From NCBI GenBank assembly GCA_963921825.1, contig OY997592.1, positions 31,289,730 to 31,353,729 of the forward strand: DNA of 64,000 nt. The letters run 5' to 3'. Position numbers and translations under genes: made by a program. The notes below the pieces were generated by a model. It had not been told where the DNA came from, ran no database searches, and was given only the letters and a program-made list of their open reading frames with translations. Positions 45,529 through 57,372 of the stretch are shown here, piece by piece. The DNA comes from Erodium maritimum (lineage: Eukaryota > Streptophyta > Magnoliopsida > Geraniales > Geraniaceae). Position 1 is the first letter of the stretch. Each line of letters starts with the position of its first letter.

Positions 45529-47414
45529 GGTGTAGTACCGAACCAAACAAGCAATTCAAACAAGAATAAACATAAAGGAATACCATAACTGGGTCACCAA
45601 TCAACACTCATCAGATCAAACTTTCAACACAACAAAGACATCCAATACACTCCATACTTACCGTATACTTACCTGTCACGAACCAGCGGTACATCGATCA
45701 CCAGATTGTGCCCCGTGGCACAACCAGTCATACTCGATCATCCGTTCAATCAACAATTATAACAACACAATCACTCAACCAATCAAGTAGCATTCAACCA
45801 ATCAACAATCATGTGAACGATCAATTAAGCATTCAATCATATAAGCTAACTAGTTTCATTAGACCCTTAGTTGTCCTAAGCAACGAGCAACCAAGCATGT
45901 GAACCTAGCACACAACTAATCCGAGAGCTCTTCACAGCCTCTCTACCAGTAAATCAATTTCCCAAGTATTGAAAGCACACTTCACTAGTTTTCATCGTCC
46001 TAAGCATGCATACTAGACTCATCCATTTATTAGTAATTGAAATACGATTATTCTAGTTATTCGCATCCTATAGGCAATTCTAGGACCTTTCCGATTTTAT
46101 TATACTAATCATGCATACTAAGCGTTAATTAAGAAATTAAGACTTTCCCTACCTCAAGGTCTTCCTCTCAACACTCTGATGTCACAAACGAGAGTCACCA
46201 CACCGTTCTTCACACGGGTACCGGCAAGGTCTTCGTCCTTCAAGTTCTTCGTTCTTCAAGGTCTTGTGGTCTTTGAACACAAAACAACCCGAATTAGGTC
46301 CTACTTAATAGTTACAAAGTCCCCCAAAACCCTTCCAAAAGTTCAGCTCCAAAACAAGATCGAAACGGTGGAAAAACCCTTCAAAACTCCCCAGACTGGT
46401 CGATCACTGTCACTGTCACGGAACCGTGACACCGACCCTCACGAGAGTCGTCATGGAGCCGTGACGGCCCGTGACGCTCCAGGGCAGAATCGCCCTTCTT
46501 CAACCTCCAGCTCCTTTTCTCCGAAAATCCACTACCATACTCCATTTTTAACCATCTCCAACTCTCAAAACAGTCAAAAACCTCCAAAACTCCTCTACCC
46601 ATGGTAGGAATCAACAAATAAACAAGTTTCCAAGGATTCTCCAAATCAAAATCAAATCAAAAACTCCAATAAACCCAAAGTCTTCCATCAAAAACCCATT
46701 AAAGCTTCTTAGTAACATCATCTATCCTCATATCAATCAAATCCAACAACTTCTAGCAAAACCCAAACCAAAACCCAAGAGATGAGATGAAAGGAAAAGA
46801 GATGAAGCTAGTTCCATTACCTTTAGAAGAGTGAGATGGAGATGATGATGAAGAAATGGAGAAGGAATGGGTAGGAAATGGCCTCAAGTAGCTCCTTTTT
46901 CCTTAGCTTCTTCCTCAAGACTCCATGGAGCTCCTCTCTCTCCCTGTTACTCTCAAATTTCGGCTACACACAACAAATGAGGAGTTTTTGGTCTTCCAAT
47001 TCCATATAAGACCTAGAGATGGGTAATGACTAAAAGCCCTTTAGATGTTTTTCCTTGTATGGGCATTTAGGAGGGTAAAGTGGTCCAAGACCACTCCCTT
47101 TTCTCTCTTCTAACCAAATAATGACAAGTGTCCAAGTAGGTCCTCTAGCTTTCCAAATTATTTTCCAGCACAATAATTAATATTGTTTTAGTCGATAACA
47201 AGTCCGATTTTGACCAAATTTGACTCCCTTCAATAGTATACTTAAATGAATGGAAACGGCCCAATTAAGCCAACCGTGATGACGGCTAAGCTTTTTGGGC
47301 CCCGGAAAAGCCCCGAGTGACCTCCTGAGTCCTCAGTTGACTTTTTCGGCAGAAAGTCAAACTTGTCTTAAAAGTCACCGGTTCGACCGGGATCGACTGG
47401 GAGCGGTTCTTACA

Positions 47415-48019
47415 ATTTATCCCTCATATGACGGTATGGGAAAGATATCGGTTCTCGACCGCTTGATCGAGAGTGACTGAAAGAATAGCATGGCCATGCA
47501 CATGATATTGGGTATCATATATTAAGTCATCTCACTTATCAAGGAACATTGATTGAGAATAATAAGGATGACGGCTCTATGCCTTATCTCAATCAGAATA
47601 TCAGTGATAAAAGGATAATGATAGGGACGACAAAAAGGTTAAAATCGACATGGTCGATTCGTTATGCAGTGTTAGGTTGTACTAAAGTCTCGTTAGTTGC
47701 CACTTATGTAGTATCAAGTAAAATGAGATTTCGGGTTTGGCTTGCTCTTTCCATCTTGTTGTGTTCTTGAGTTCTCAAACTCAAGAATTACGTAGCTTTG
47801 ATTCTCAGAGTGGATACATAGGCGTCTTGGAGACTCAAGCCGATTATCCTTTCCTTGATGTTCACTTCTCTTCTCGTGTTCTTGAACAATTGGTAAGATC
47901 ACTTGTGTTGATTTATGCTCTTGTGTATCTAATATTTGGTAGTGTTTCCATGACATGGTCTCGAGTTTTATTTTCTTCCGCTGGGAGTATGTGTTAATAC
48001 CCTCCAACGAGACCCAACA
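47415..48019 (+). repeat. Copia-2 LTR, end piece with internal deletion
   Basis: Continues the LTR to CCCAACA at 48019. Around 47730 it jumps from AAAATGAGATTT to CGGGTTTGGC. In Copia-1 about 570 bp separate these points (23373-23945), and both breakpoints contain ATTT. The primer-binding site follows at 48021-48031. Confidence 0.88.
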
Positions 48020-48031
48020 GTGGTATCAGAG

Positions 48032-49619
48032 TCGTGCTACCTTCGGGATTCACAAGATGGTGTTGAGAAAGTTTCGGTTTTGCTTGAAAGTTTCGATTTT
48101 AGCATATTGTTTTGCTAAATTGTTTGATAACGTTTTTAAATTCTTTTTTATGGATTTAATGCAAGAAAAATGAATTTTTGAAAATTATATCAAATCTAGA
48201 ATTTTGGAAAAAAGTTTGATTTTTCAGGTCTCGGGAGCGGGACTCTCGGGAAGACGAAACTGGGACCGTAAGGGGCTCCTTTTCGACAGAGCTAGGCCGA
48301 GGATGACCATTGGATGGTAGATATGCCGAGCTAAACCATTTTGTTAGTCATGACGAGTTTGGAACCGTCTTGACGAACTCAAAAATAAAATGTTCAAAAG
48401 TTTCAATTTTGAACGGTTTCGATAAACCGAGTATAAAAAATTTCGATGTGTGATGTGATGTTGGCATGGTGTACATAATAGCCCCGAGTTCGATTTAATT
48501 TTTTATCAATTTTCACGGCCTACGAGCCGTTAAAGTTAGTGTGTAATTATTTTTTGAGGTATGATCGTCGTACCACTTATATGTAATATTTATTAATTCC
48601 CGACCTGCGAATCGTGTATTCATTTTAATCTTTTGCTCAAGACAAAGAAAATGCGAAAAGGTCAATTGGTGGCTTTTCGGGTGTTGACATCGACTTGGAG
48701 TCGGTGGAGCTCAAGAAGCTAGTGGGAGTTAGTTTAGGGGGCTATTATTTGCACATGTATCGCTTTATGCTTTGTTTAGTTTTTGCATGATTAATTCTAT
48801 GAGTACTAGAAATGCATGTTTAACTTTAATTACCGAGCATATCACCTCACATGCAAAGATAAAATTGGGTTTTGATCCTTGTTTGTGAGCCCTTAGAATC
48901 GTCATTACATTGGATGTAGTTGACGGGTTCGAAGGAAGAATTACATTGGTTGTAATTGGAGGCATCATTACATTTGGAATGTAGTTGATGTGCTCATCGC
49001 ATCCAGGATGTGCCAAAGTTTAAAACACAACCAGATAAGTAAAAACGGGTCATGTCAGATACCTCCCAAGTTCTCGGCACTTTAATACCTCCTCGTCCTA
49101 TTGGTGTCGTGCGCCTTAGCGGAGCATCCATGGGAAGGCGGAGTAGTAGGTTTGGACGACATATGTGGGTGGCGTGCGCCTTAGCGGAGCATCTACATAG
49201 TGGCGGGTCATAGTTGAAAATTGGTGGACCCGACTACGATTCTCAGCTGGGGTTGAGCTAGGGTATCATATAGGGTAAGCCGTGTACATATGTACATACT
49301 CTAGCCAAGAGTCACATGAGATGTAATCGGATGGAGTCCAGCCTACATAGCTTGATTCAGTGGCGAGCCTTCGTTCAGCTCAGTCGAGTGAATCAAGGTT
49401 CTTGGTTCTTTGATTTTAAATCAAATGGTTGGTGTTTGAACTAGATCTTCAGAAAAATTTATTCAGTTTACTGATTACATTTTTCTGCCATAAAGATCAA
49501 ATGGAAAGTAAACAGTAATTTGTCATTAAAAACCATAGTTGACGGGTCAAGTTTAATGAGACAAACTATCTGGACTGGTGCAAATATTTGAGGATAGTCC
49601 TTAAATTCCAACGCAAAGG
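48032..49619 (+). pseudogene. Copia-2 leader and decayed gag start
   Basis: Parallels the Copia-1 leader with many substitutions and a deletion near 48447. At 49499 the gag start appears (ATGGAAAGTAAAC, then a segment equivalent to NLSLKTI and WTG) but carries frameshifts. Similarity ends at about 49619, after the equivalent of residue 45. Confidence 0.8.
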
Positions 49620-49644
49620 CTATCCCTCATGTCCAGAAAATAAA

Positions 49645-49930
49645 AGGAGCACATATCAATTTCGCTTGAACGAATGATTAAATATATTTATCACAAGTTC
49701 TATGACTTTAAGTCTGTATGAACTTCTTGCCATACGACATTTAACAATGGTGCACATATTAAATTCACATGGAACGAATGGTTGAATACATTTATCTCAA
49801 ATTTTATGAAACTTTCAGTTTGTATGAACTTTTGGAAATACGACATTAAGAAATGAAACACACATCAATTTCACTTGAACGAATGGTTTAATACATTTAT
49901 CTTCAACTATTTGGAACTTCGGGTCCAAAA
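49645..49930. repeat. 105-bp degenerate tandem repeat
   Basis: About 2.7 copies of a unit holding CACATATCAATTTC, CTTGAACGAATGG, ATACATTTATC and GTATGAACTT; CGAATG recurs at 49671, 49775 and 49880. No coding frame. Begins just after the Copia-2 breakpoint. Confidence 0.75.
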
Positions 49931-49984
49931 TACCTCAATATCTGTAAACTTTGGGTTACCATTATACAATATTTGAGTAATCAC

Positions 49985-50270
49985 AATTAGATGTATAATC
50001 GCATAATGAGCAAACTCATGGGGTGTATATAATAAAAGTAAATAACCACATAATGAGTGAACTCATGGGGCAAATATAATAAAAGAAAATAAATAGAAAA
50101 ATATAAGCATAACTGCACATTGAGCGAACTCGCGAGGTATAATAGTATAGACATTAAACATACACATAAACACATAACGAGCAAACTTGGGGGATAACCA
50201 TAATAAATGCATAAATCAAATATACATATAACCGCACAACAAGCGAGCTTGTGGGGTAGACAAAATAAAA
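49985..50270. repeat. Irregular repeat with ATAATGAGCAAACTCATGGGG
   Basis: Five units spaced 48-67 bp, each with an ATAATGAG-type motif then CAAACTCATGGGG and an A-rich spacer; GAG...CTC gives each a short hairpin. A related copy reappears alone at 51105-51145. Confidence 0.65.
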
Positions 50271-50284
50271 ATAAATAATTTCAT

Positions 50285-50950
50285 AGAACATTTTAGGCTT
50301 CAACCCTTGAACACAACTTACAAGCTTTAGGCATGTGGTTTCGTCTTGTGGCCTTAAATACAAGTTACAGGCTTCTAGCTTGTGGTCTGTATTCTGCCTT
50401 TTAAGTAAAATTTACAAGTTTTAGGCATGTTGTTTATCATTTGACCGTAAATGTTAGTATCAAGCTTCAAGCTTGTTATTTATCACTTGGTCGTATAGGC
50501 AAGCATCGGGGTTTAGGCTTGTTATTTATCGTTTGACTGCATAGGCAAGCATCGAGGTCCAGGCTTGTTATTTATCATTTGAACGTAAAAAACTAGTAAC
50601 AAGCTCTAGACTTGTAATTTATCATTTGCCCATAAAATGCAAGTATCAAGATCCAGACTTATAATTTATCATTTGTCCATATAAGGCAAGTATCAAGCTT
50701 GTGATTTTTTTATTTGGCCGTTAAGGCACGCAGCAGGCTTCAGGCTTGTGATTTTTTATTTGGCCGTTAAGGCACATATTAGGCTTCGACCCTATGATTT
50801 TTTCATTTGGTCGATAAGGCATGTATCAGGCTTCAGGCTGTGATTTTTCATTTGGTCGTTAAGGCACGTATTAGGCTTCGAGTATGTGATTTTTCATTTA
50901 GGTGTTAAGGCTCATATCAAATCCCATACTTGTGACTTATCATTTGGAGC
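50285..50950. repeat. 46-bp tandem minisatellite
   Basis: About 13 degenerate units of roughly 46 bp around GGCTTGTGATTTATCATTTG and GCCGTTAAGGCA. Drift is gradual from left to right, as expected of an old array. No coding capacity. Confidence 0.8.
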
Positions 50951-51934
50951 TTCTGGTCTCAAATGATTTAGTTTCGATATAAGAATTCTTCACAAATAAC
51001 GTTTGTCTAATGAAACTGCTTAAATGAAACCTAACATAGGACGAAACTTTGATATTATTACGTTTTCTGGTGTGAAAGATCCAAAACATCATTGGCGGTC
51101 ATAGAGCATACTCATGGGGCATGAAAACATATATAAATAAGCATGAAAAAATATACATAAATTTACGAACATAGTTAATAGAATAAACCAATAAAGCGAA
51201 TTCGTGATAATATCAAAATTTGATACATGAACTGATTTGAGCTCTTTGTGTTGATACCATATTTTATAATATAAGGATAAGATGAGCAACATTAATACAA
51301 GGGGGCGTAGAAATGGTGAGATGAGAAAACTAAACGAAAACTTCGGGAGTATAACGGTAAGTAGAGTACAAAATATGATGCAAATAAACTCCCTTTTTAC
51401 TTAAGCTCGCCATCTTGACGATAGTACAAACCTTATTTCAGTTCAGAACGTAGAACTAATTTAGGTCATTGATTATCTAGATCGGATGACCACCGAAATT
51501 CAGGGGGGGGGGGGTGATGATTGATTACGAAATCAGTTACAAGATATTAATTAATTATAAAGATGTGCATTAAATCTGAGCCTTTAATTCTATGATCCAA
51601 GGGCCCAGATTGAAAGTTTGTAGTTCTGACGAATGATAAAAGTTTATATATATATATATAGGGGTAGTATCCAGTAAAAACTGTCCATATCGTGCAAAAT
51701 AAGAACCAATCCGAGTCGTCGATTTCGCGAGATCAAAAGGCCCGATTTTCGCCACACGCACGGTGGTAATATCGTAAATAACACGAACTTTCTGACGTCT
51801 TTGACCACAGTATAACGCTTATTTTCCATACCTGTAGCACACAAGGTACCAGCACACCGTGTATGCAAGGTGCCAACACTTGTGTATGTAAGGTACCAAT
51901 ACTGTTACGTGTAAGGTACCAGCACTTTGCATGT
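50951..51934. other. No gene recognised
   Basis: AT-rich DNA with a G12 run (51503-51514), an AT dinucleotide run near 51645-51660 and, from about 51835, short repeats of AAGGTACCAGCAC spaced about 24-28 bp. Short open frames show no homology I recognise. Confidence 0.5.
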
Positions 51935-52378
51935 AGTATCAGTAGAGGCGGAGCTACATGGTCACCAGAGGGCACATGCCCCCCTTAATCTTTTTAGATT
52001 TTTTTAGTACTTATTTTATTCTACTTCATTAACTAGTAATTTTGATTTTTTTTTAAATTATACCCTCAAATTAATAGAATTCTAAAATTTCTATTTTCCT
52101 TGCAATTTTAATTTGTTAGTTTAGTTACTTTGTATAAGTTCTTTCCTATTTATATCATTGTTTAGGGTTTTAGATTTTATTTTCGTAATTTTTATATAGA
52201 ATCTCGACATCACATCTTACAATAATTAAGTATTTATTATTTTTAATGTTATTTTACAATAATTAAGTATTTATAATAATTTTAATTTTATTTTATATTA
52301 TAATAACATTATGTATTAGCGCTAAAAAAAATTTATGCATCCCCTCATTGAAAAAGCTAGCTCCGCCACTAGTATCAG
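51935..52378. mobile_element. hAT-type MITE with 8-bp TSD
   Basis: Element 51943-52370 between perfect AGTATCAG duplications (51935-51942 and 52371-52378). The termini are short inverted repeats, AGAGGCGGAGCTA and, reversed, AGTGGCGGAGCTA. The eight-base duplication and AGTGGCGGAGC-type end fit non-autonomous hAT elements of plants. The interior is AT-rich and non-coding. It sits in the GGTACCAGCAC short-repeat array, which resumes at 52379. Confidence 0.85.
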
Positions 52379-52486
52379 GAATCTGTATGCACTTTGTAGG
52401 TAAGTACCAGTACTAAGGTATCATCACTTTTCATGTAGTATCAACATTATGTATGTAGTATCATCACTTTTTTTTGTAGGTACCAA
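52379..52486. repeat. Continuation of the GTAGGTACCA / GTAGTATCA short repeat
   Basis: Units such as TTTGTAGGTAAGTACCAGTA and CATGTAGTATCA continue the array seen at 51835-51934. Copia-3 inserted after ACCAA. Confidence 0.65.
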
Positions 52487-53017
52487 TGTTAGAATATATT
52501 TAATTGGGTTATTAAATATAATTATTATCTTCCCTATTATGTGGTCAATTAGAAACCCACTCCTTTTAGGAAACGTGCTATTCTAATTAATGGTAATTAC
52601 CAATTGATTGGTAAAGAAGTATTTCCTAATTCAATCTCTACTTTGATGGACGGTAGAGATTGAATCCTAATGAAACCCTAATAAGGAATCTTGGTCCTCT
52701 CTCCACCTATAAATACATGTAACTTATTCCATCATAAGTACTACACAATACACAAACACATAAAAGAGCGTATAGGAAGGGGAGAGAAACCGAAGTTCAT
52801 AAGACGAACTACGTGGACTTTGATCTCTCATGTAATGTTGGGAGTACGTAGGCAATCCGAGTACGTTCCGGATACAAGTCCCTTATGCCCAACCAAGATC
52901 TACTACAAGTGCATCCACAACCATGAATGAAGGTATTCCTGAAACTCTCTACATCTATATATTTTGTGATTGATTGTGATGCTCACGATTTAGGGTTCAT
53001 GTAAATTATAACTTACA
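52487..53017 (+). repeat. Copia-3 5' LTR (531 bp)
   Basis: Ends TAACTTACA. The primer-binding site TGGTATCAGAGCA follows at 53020-53032. ACCTATAAATAC near 52706-52717 is a plausible TATA box. Confidence 0.88.
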
Positions 53018-53149
53018 TGTGGTATCAGAGCACGGTTTAGGGCACACAATTTTTCCATAATGTGAATATAATTGTTTCATGATTTCTGATGCATATTTTA
53101 GTGATCTTTAATGTTTATGATCAAACTATGTGTTAATTGTTCGGCTGAA

Positions 53150-53765
53150 TAGTGATTCGGTGAATAGTATTGTTGGAAAAAAAATAATATTTTTTTTCAC
53201 GGATGAACAGTAATTCCGATCTAAAAGCGTTATTTTTTTCGGGATGAATAGTATTTTCGTAACAGTGTTTGTGAACAGTGTCAAATTTGAATAGTAATCT
53301 GATTTGAATAGTGTTCTGTAATCAGATTTGAATAGTGTTATATAATCAGATTTGAATATTAATCTGACTTGAACAGTTTTTTTGTAACCAGATTCGAATA
53401 GTACTTTGAAAAAAAAGTTTTTTTTTATTTCGGATGAACAGTAACTCCGATGAACAACGTTTTTTATTTTATTTTTCTCGGATGAATAGTGTTTCCGACT
53501 TAAAAATAAAAAATAAAAAAAAAATTTCTTTTGGAAGAATAGTGGTTCCGACTAACAGTATTTAAACAAAAAAGCAATTTTTTCCTCTCGGATGAATAGT
53601 GTTTCCGACTTACAAAATATTTAATTTTTTCTTTTGGAAGAATAGTTGTTCCGACTAACAGTATTTAAAAAAAACGACTGTCCCCAGATGAACAGTACTT
53701 CCTTGAACAGTATTTCCAAAAAAAAATGAAAAGTGATTTTTCCGATGTACAGTGACTTTTCGAAT
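53150..53765 (+). repeat. GAATAGT/GAACAGT repeat cluster in Copia-3 leader
   Basis: About 25 short degenerate units of about 20-30 bp, for example GGATGAATAGTGTTTCCGAC and ATCAGATTTGAATAGTGTT, separated by A or T runs. Non-coding. Confidence 0.75.
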
Positions 53766-53784
53766 AAACAATGTTTTCGGATGA

Positions 53785-54115
53785 AATTTAATTTCGAAAA
53801 TTATGATTCTTGCATTTTAATTTCGAAAGTCATGATTGTTGCACTTTTATTTCGAAACTTATGATGCAATTTTTTATTTCGAAAATTATGATTAATGCAG
53901 TTTATTTCGAAACTTATGATGCAATTTTATTTCGAAACTTATGAATAATGCAATTTATTTCGAAATTTATGATGAGTGCAATTTATTTCGAAATTTATGA
54001 TGCAATTTTATTTCGAAACTTATGATGCAATTTTATTTCGAAACTTATGAATAATGCAATTTTATTTTGAAACTAATGATAAATGCAATTTTAGTTCGAA
54101 AATTATGATTATTGC
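53785..54115 (+). repeat. TTTCGAAA repeat array in Copia-3 leader
   Basis: About 13 units of 20-26 bp, ATTTCGAAACTTATGA plus TGCAATTTT. TTTCGAAA is a self-complementary core repeated along the array. Confidence 0.8.
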
Positions 54116-54837
54116 ACCGTTATTTTGAAAATCACATTTATGACTCTATAAAGTTTCCGCACTTATGTTTTGAGTCTGAAGTTTTCCTGAATATAAAAGA
54201 CATTCATCCCACACATGATATTTTAAACATCATATGTATTCTTTGTAACAATTATTGTATGTTGTATAATTGTTATTGGTTTTGCAAAGTTCAAGTTACG
54301 AATCACCACAGTGATCTTACCCTATAACAGTTTGCTAATTGCATGTTAAATTAAAGAAGTTCTATTATGTATTTTTGAACATAATGACATGCGTGATGTT
54401 TGAAATATAGTAATCATTATAACAATTATTGTATGTTGTATGATTGTTACTGCAAACATTTAGGTTAGGGATCACCACAGTGAACTTACCCTAGAATGAT
54501 TTGCTATTTGCATGTTTCCACCATAATTATGTATGCAAAATTGATCAACATGTGTAGTATTTAGTTACCCACAGGTAGACTATAAACATATGATTGAGTC
54601 AATACCTCATGGAGTTTTGTATATGCTTAGACCAAGGATATCCACAGATAACTTGATAGTCTAATTAATTGATAATACATCACTCAATTACGTCAATTTT
54701 GAATATTGCAACTATGGTATAATAGAAATATGTTGACTACCCACAGGAGCACCATAATTTCTTGTTGTAATATTTCAATTATGTTTATGTGTGTTTGTTG
54801 CCTACTTAAATGCTTGTTGTATCTCTATAAATTGTAG
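54116..54837 (+). other. Copia-3 leader, remaining part
   Basis: Contains two related segments of about 200 bp: ACAATTATTGTATGTTGTAT with GATCACCACAGTGA at about 54240-54320 and again at 54420-54490. No gene. The total leader of about 1.8 kb is long for a copia element. Confidence 0.6.
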
Positions 54838-55480
54838 CATATTCACCTGCTAATTTGGCATCCTTAATCTTTATCGTATCAATCCTCACTGTGACCGACT
54901 TCTCAGAATGGAAAGAGAAAGTTGAGTTCACTTTAAAAGTACTTGATTTGGATCTGACATTTCATTTAGAATAGTCAGCTCCTCTTACTGTATCTAGTAC
55001 TGAGGTGAAAAGATTTTCCATAATATTTGGAAGACCTTGAACAGATTGAGCTTATGTTCTTAAGGATGACAATTTCTGAGCAACATTAAGAGTTCTCTTT
55101 TACCATAGAGAACGTTAAAAATTATCTAGAAGATATGAAAGAACGGTTTAGGATTATAGGCAAACCCCTTGCAGGGAAACCTATAACATCTTACAACCAT
55201 GAAGTTTGATGGCTCACGGTCTATGCATGAATATTGCATTGAAATGACCCACCTAACGGTTAAATTAAGAAATTTTGGAATGATAGTGGACGAATAATTT
55301 CTCGTCCAATTCATCCTAAGTAAATTACCTCCTCGGTATGAATCATTCCAAATTCATTATAATGCCATTAATAAATAATGGGCAATGAATGAATTGGCTG
55401 ATGAACTAGTATAGGAGGAAGTCATACTGAACCGTGAAGGTATTCAGGTTGTCCATCATATTCAAGAAGTTTGACCTAAA
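54838..55480 (+). pseudogene. Copia-3 gag remnant
   Basis: Reads TDFSEWKEKVEFTLKVLDLD then a stop, later segments in other frames (HEYCIEMTHLTVKLRNFGM, YESFQIHYNA) that match the copia gag UBN2 region. Several frameshifts. Confidence 0.7.
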
Positions 55481-56500
55481 GCTGGGTACATACGGCATTC
55501 AAGCCATAAAAGAGCACCACCCAGGTTAAATGCCACCAATAAAGCAATCAAGAAGGAAAAGCAAGTGGACAAATGCAATTTTTTGACTACTTTCAGAAGG
55601 ATTGTCCAAAAACGGAGGGATGGTTCGAAATGAAAGGTAACCTTTTGGGTTTCGTAAGATTTTTTTGAATCTAACCCCACTTGTGCTTCAAATTGGTGGA
55701 TTGATAGCGGTGCAAATGTCCATGTTTCTGATTTCATGCACGGATTTTTTTTCTGACGACCAAACCATAAGGCCAAGTGAATTTTTATTTTTATGGATAA
55801 TCGAGACAGACCAGTGAAAGCTATTGGTATTTATCGCCTCATTTTGAAAAATAAAATAAAATGGATTTTGCTTAGATTTATTTCAAAATCTTTAAGTTCC
55901 ATATATTTCTCGTAAATCATTTTCCATAAGCGAACTTGATAAAAATTGGTTTTAAAATGTATCATGCAGATGGAACTTTCAAATTTATTTCAAAATTCTT
56001 GTCACATTGGTTTGGAATTCTAGTTGATGAAATTTATAAACTACGTTATCCTGCATGTTTATGGAGAAACTGAATGCGAGTCATAAAGTCACGACTCTTA
56101 CTTCTTGAAATACACAACTTCTTGAAATCATCCATACAAACATTTGTAGACCTTTCGACATTCCTACTTTTGGAGGTGAAAAGTACTTTATTACCTTTAT
56201 CGATGATTATTCTCGTTATTGCTACTTATATCTATTGCATGATAAATCTCAATTATGGATACTGTACAAGTGTTCATTACTGAAGTCGAGAGGCAATTAC
56301 ATATGAATGAGAAAATCATTATGTCAGATAGAGATGGTAAATTTTATGGTAGATATGATGAAACAGGGAAACACCCTGAATCTTTTGTCAAATTACTCCA
56401 CAAACTTGGAATTGTTGTTCAATACACAACACCTGGATCTCCATGGTAGAATGGTGTAGCCGAAAAACGTTAAAGAAATCGATAATGTTAGATTTTATGA
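55481..56500 (+). pseudogene. Copia-3 zinc knuckle, protease and integrase remnants
   Basis: QKDCPKTEGW near 55600 is the end of a frameshifted CCHC knuckle. The protease WIDSGANVHVSD (from 55697) keeps its D-S-G. Integrase core segments FITFIDDYSRYCYLYLLHDK (about 56180-56245) and SDRDGKFYGRYDETGK with VQYTTPGSPW (about 56320-56448) are in different frames, followed by a stop where glutamine is expected. The zinc-finger part is not readable. Confidence 0.78.
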
Positions 56501-56699
56501 ATGGCGATATTAGTGGGAGTGCTAAAGTGAAACATGTAAGCATTCAAGAAGTTCGGGTTCATATTCCTTTACCCCACTTCTGAATGTTGTTAGTAATCAT
56601 ATCATTGTTGAAACGTTGGACAATGATGATTACCTACACATGAACGTTCACTCCATGAACACAATATAACCAATAATGATCATATCAAATACATTCTAA

Positions 56700-56989
56700 C
56701 GGAAGGAATATTAAAGATTCGATTTCCTTTTCACATGCCATTATTAAAGTCGCTCATTATGACCTCGAGCTAAAATAAATGGATGTGAATGTCGTCTTTC
56801 TTAAAAGAGACTTGGAAGAGAAAGTCTACATGCGTCAACCTGAAGGCTTCATAATCGAAAGCTAGGGAGACATGGTCTGCATATTTAAATAATCAATTCA
56901 TGGACTTAAGCAAGCTTCGAGGTAATGGTATCTAAAGTTTGATTAAATCATTACAATTATGGATTTCAAAGAAAGCATTGTAGATCCAT
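56700..56989 (+). pseudogene. Copia-3 reverse transcriptase, 5' half
   Basis: LKMDVNVVFLKRDLEEKVYM then RQPEGF near 56780-56850 corresponds to the MDVKTAFLNG...QPEGF block. Then a frameshift, SIHGLKQASR-like sequence, and VDPCIY at the hAT insertion point. Confidence 0.78.
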
Positions 56990-57000
56990 GTATATACTCA

Positions 57001-57075
57001 TGGTTGTAAATGGCGCTAGGCGCTAGTCGGGCGGCGAGGACCCCTAGGCGCTAGGCGGGGCCTAGGCGGATTTGA
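57001..57075. repeat. hAT terminal and subterminal repeats, left
   Basis: TGGTTGTAAATGGCGCTAGG leads into several copies of CTAGGCG and its complement (GGCGCTAGGCGCTAG, CCTAGGCGCTAGGCGGGG). Such clustered motifs near hAT ends are known transposase-binding sites in other family members; here this is inferred. Confidence 0.75.
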
Positions 57076-57372
57076 TTATTTTATTATTTTAAATTATTAA
57101 TAAACAATATATTAGACACATATAATAAAATATTGAAAATAAATTATTATCTCCAACACTCAAAAACTCAAACAACTTATCAATAGCAATTTCACAAGTA
57201 CTTTGAAGTTCAACAAACAAACCTACAATCCCAAAAGCATCTCCAACACTCAAACGTTCAAAGTTCAAACACTATGTTTTATTAGCTCATAACTTCATAA
57301 GCCAATAAGACATAGTGTCTCAAAAATCAAAATACAAAAGTAAACTCATCTTCATAAGCTTGAAGTGTGTGT

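Larger units (their letters stand above)
44482..47419 (-). mobile_element. Solo LTR of family C
   Basis: On plus it starts TGTCACGCCCCAAATCCAG at 44487 and ends GGAGCGGTTCTTACA at 47414, with perfect ATTTA duplications at 44482-44486 and 47415-47419. 2928 bp, sense on minus. The terminal sequences are of the same gypsy type as A and B, but the interior is distinct. It has an imperfect palindrome (TGAGCTTACGCTCA, 44784-44797) at the position of the A/B palindrome and a possible donor (antisense TTACCTTTAGAAG near 46818). Confidence 0.92.
20848..49619 (+). mobile_element. Copia-2: old Ty1/copia fragment, split by Gypsy-B and LTR-C
   Basis: The 5' LTR is in three pieces: 20848-21157 (starts TGTTAGTC), 44266-44486 and 47415-48019 (ends CCCAACA). 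These join when Gypsy-B and LTR-C are removed. A primer-binding site TGGTATCAGAG follows at 48021. The leader then runs to a decayed gag start and ends abruptly near 49619; there is no 3' LTR in the window. It belongs to the Copia-1 family but is much more diverged, and its LTR lost about 570 bp (junction near 47730). The left end interrupts the FRS gene. Confidence 0.88.
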
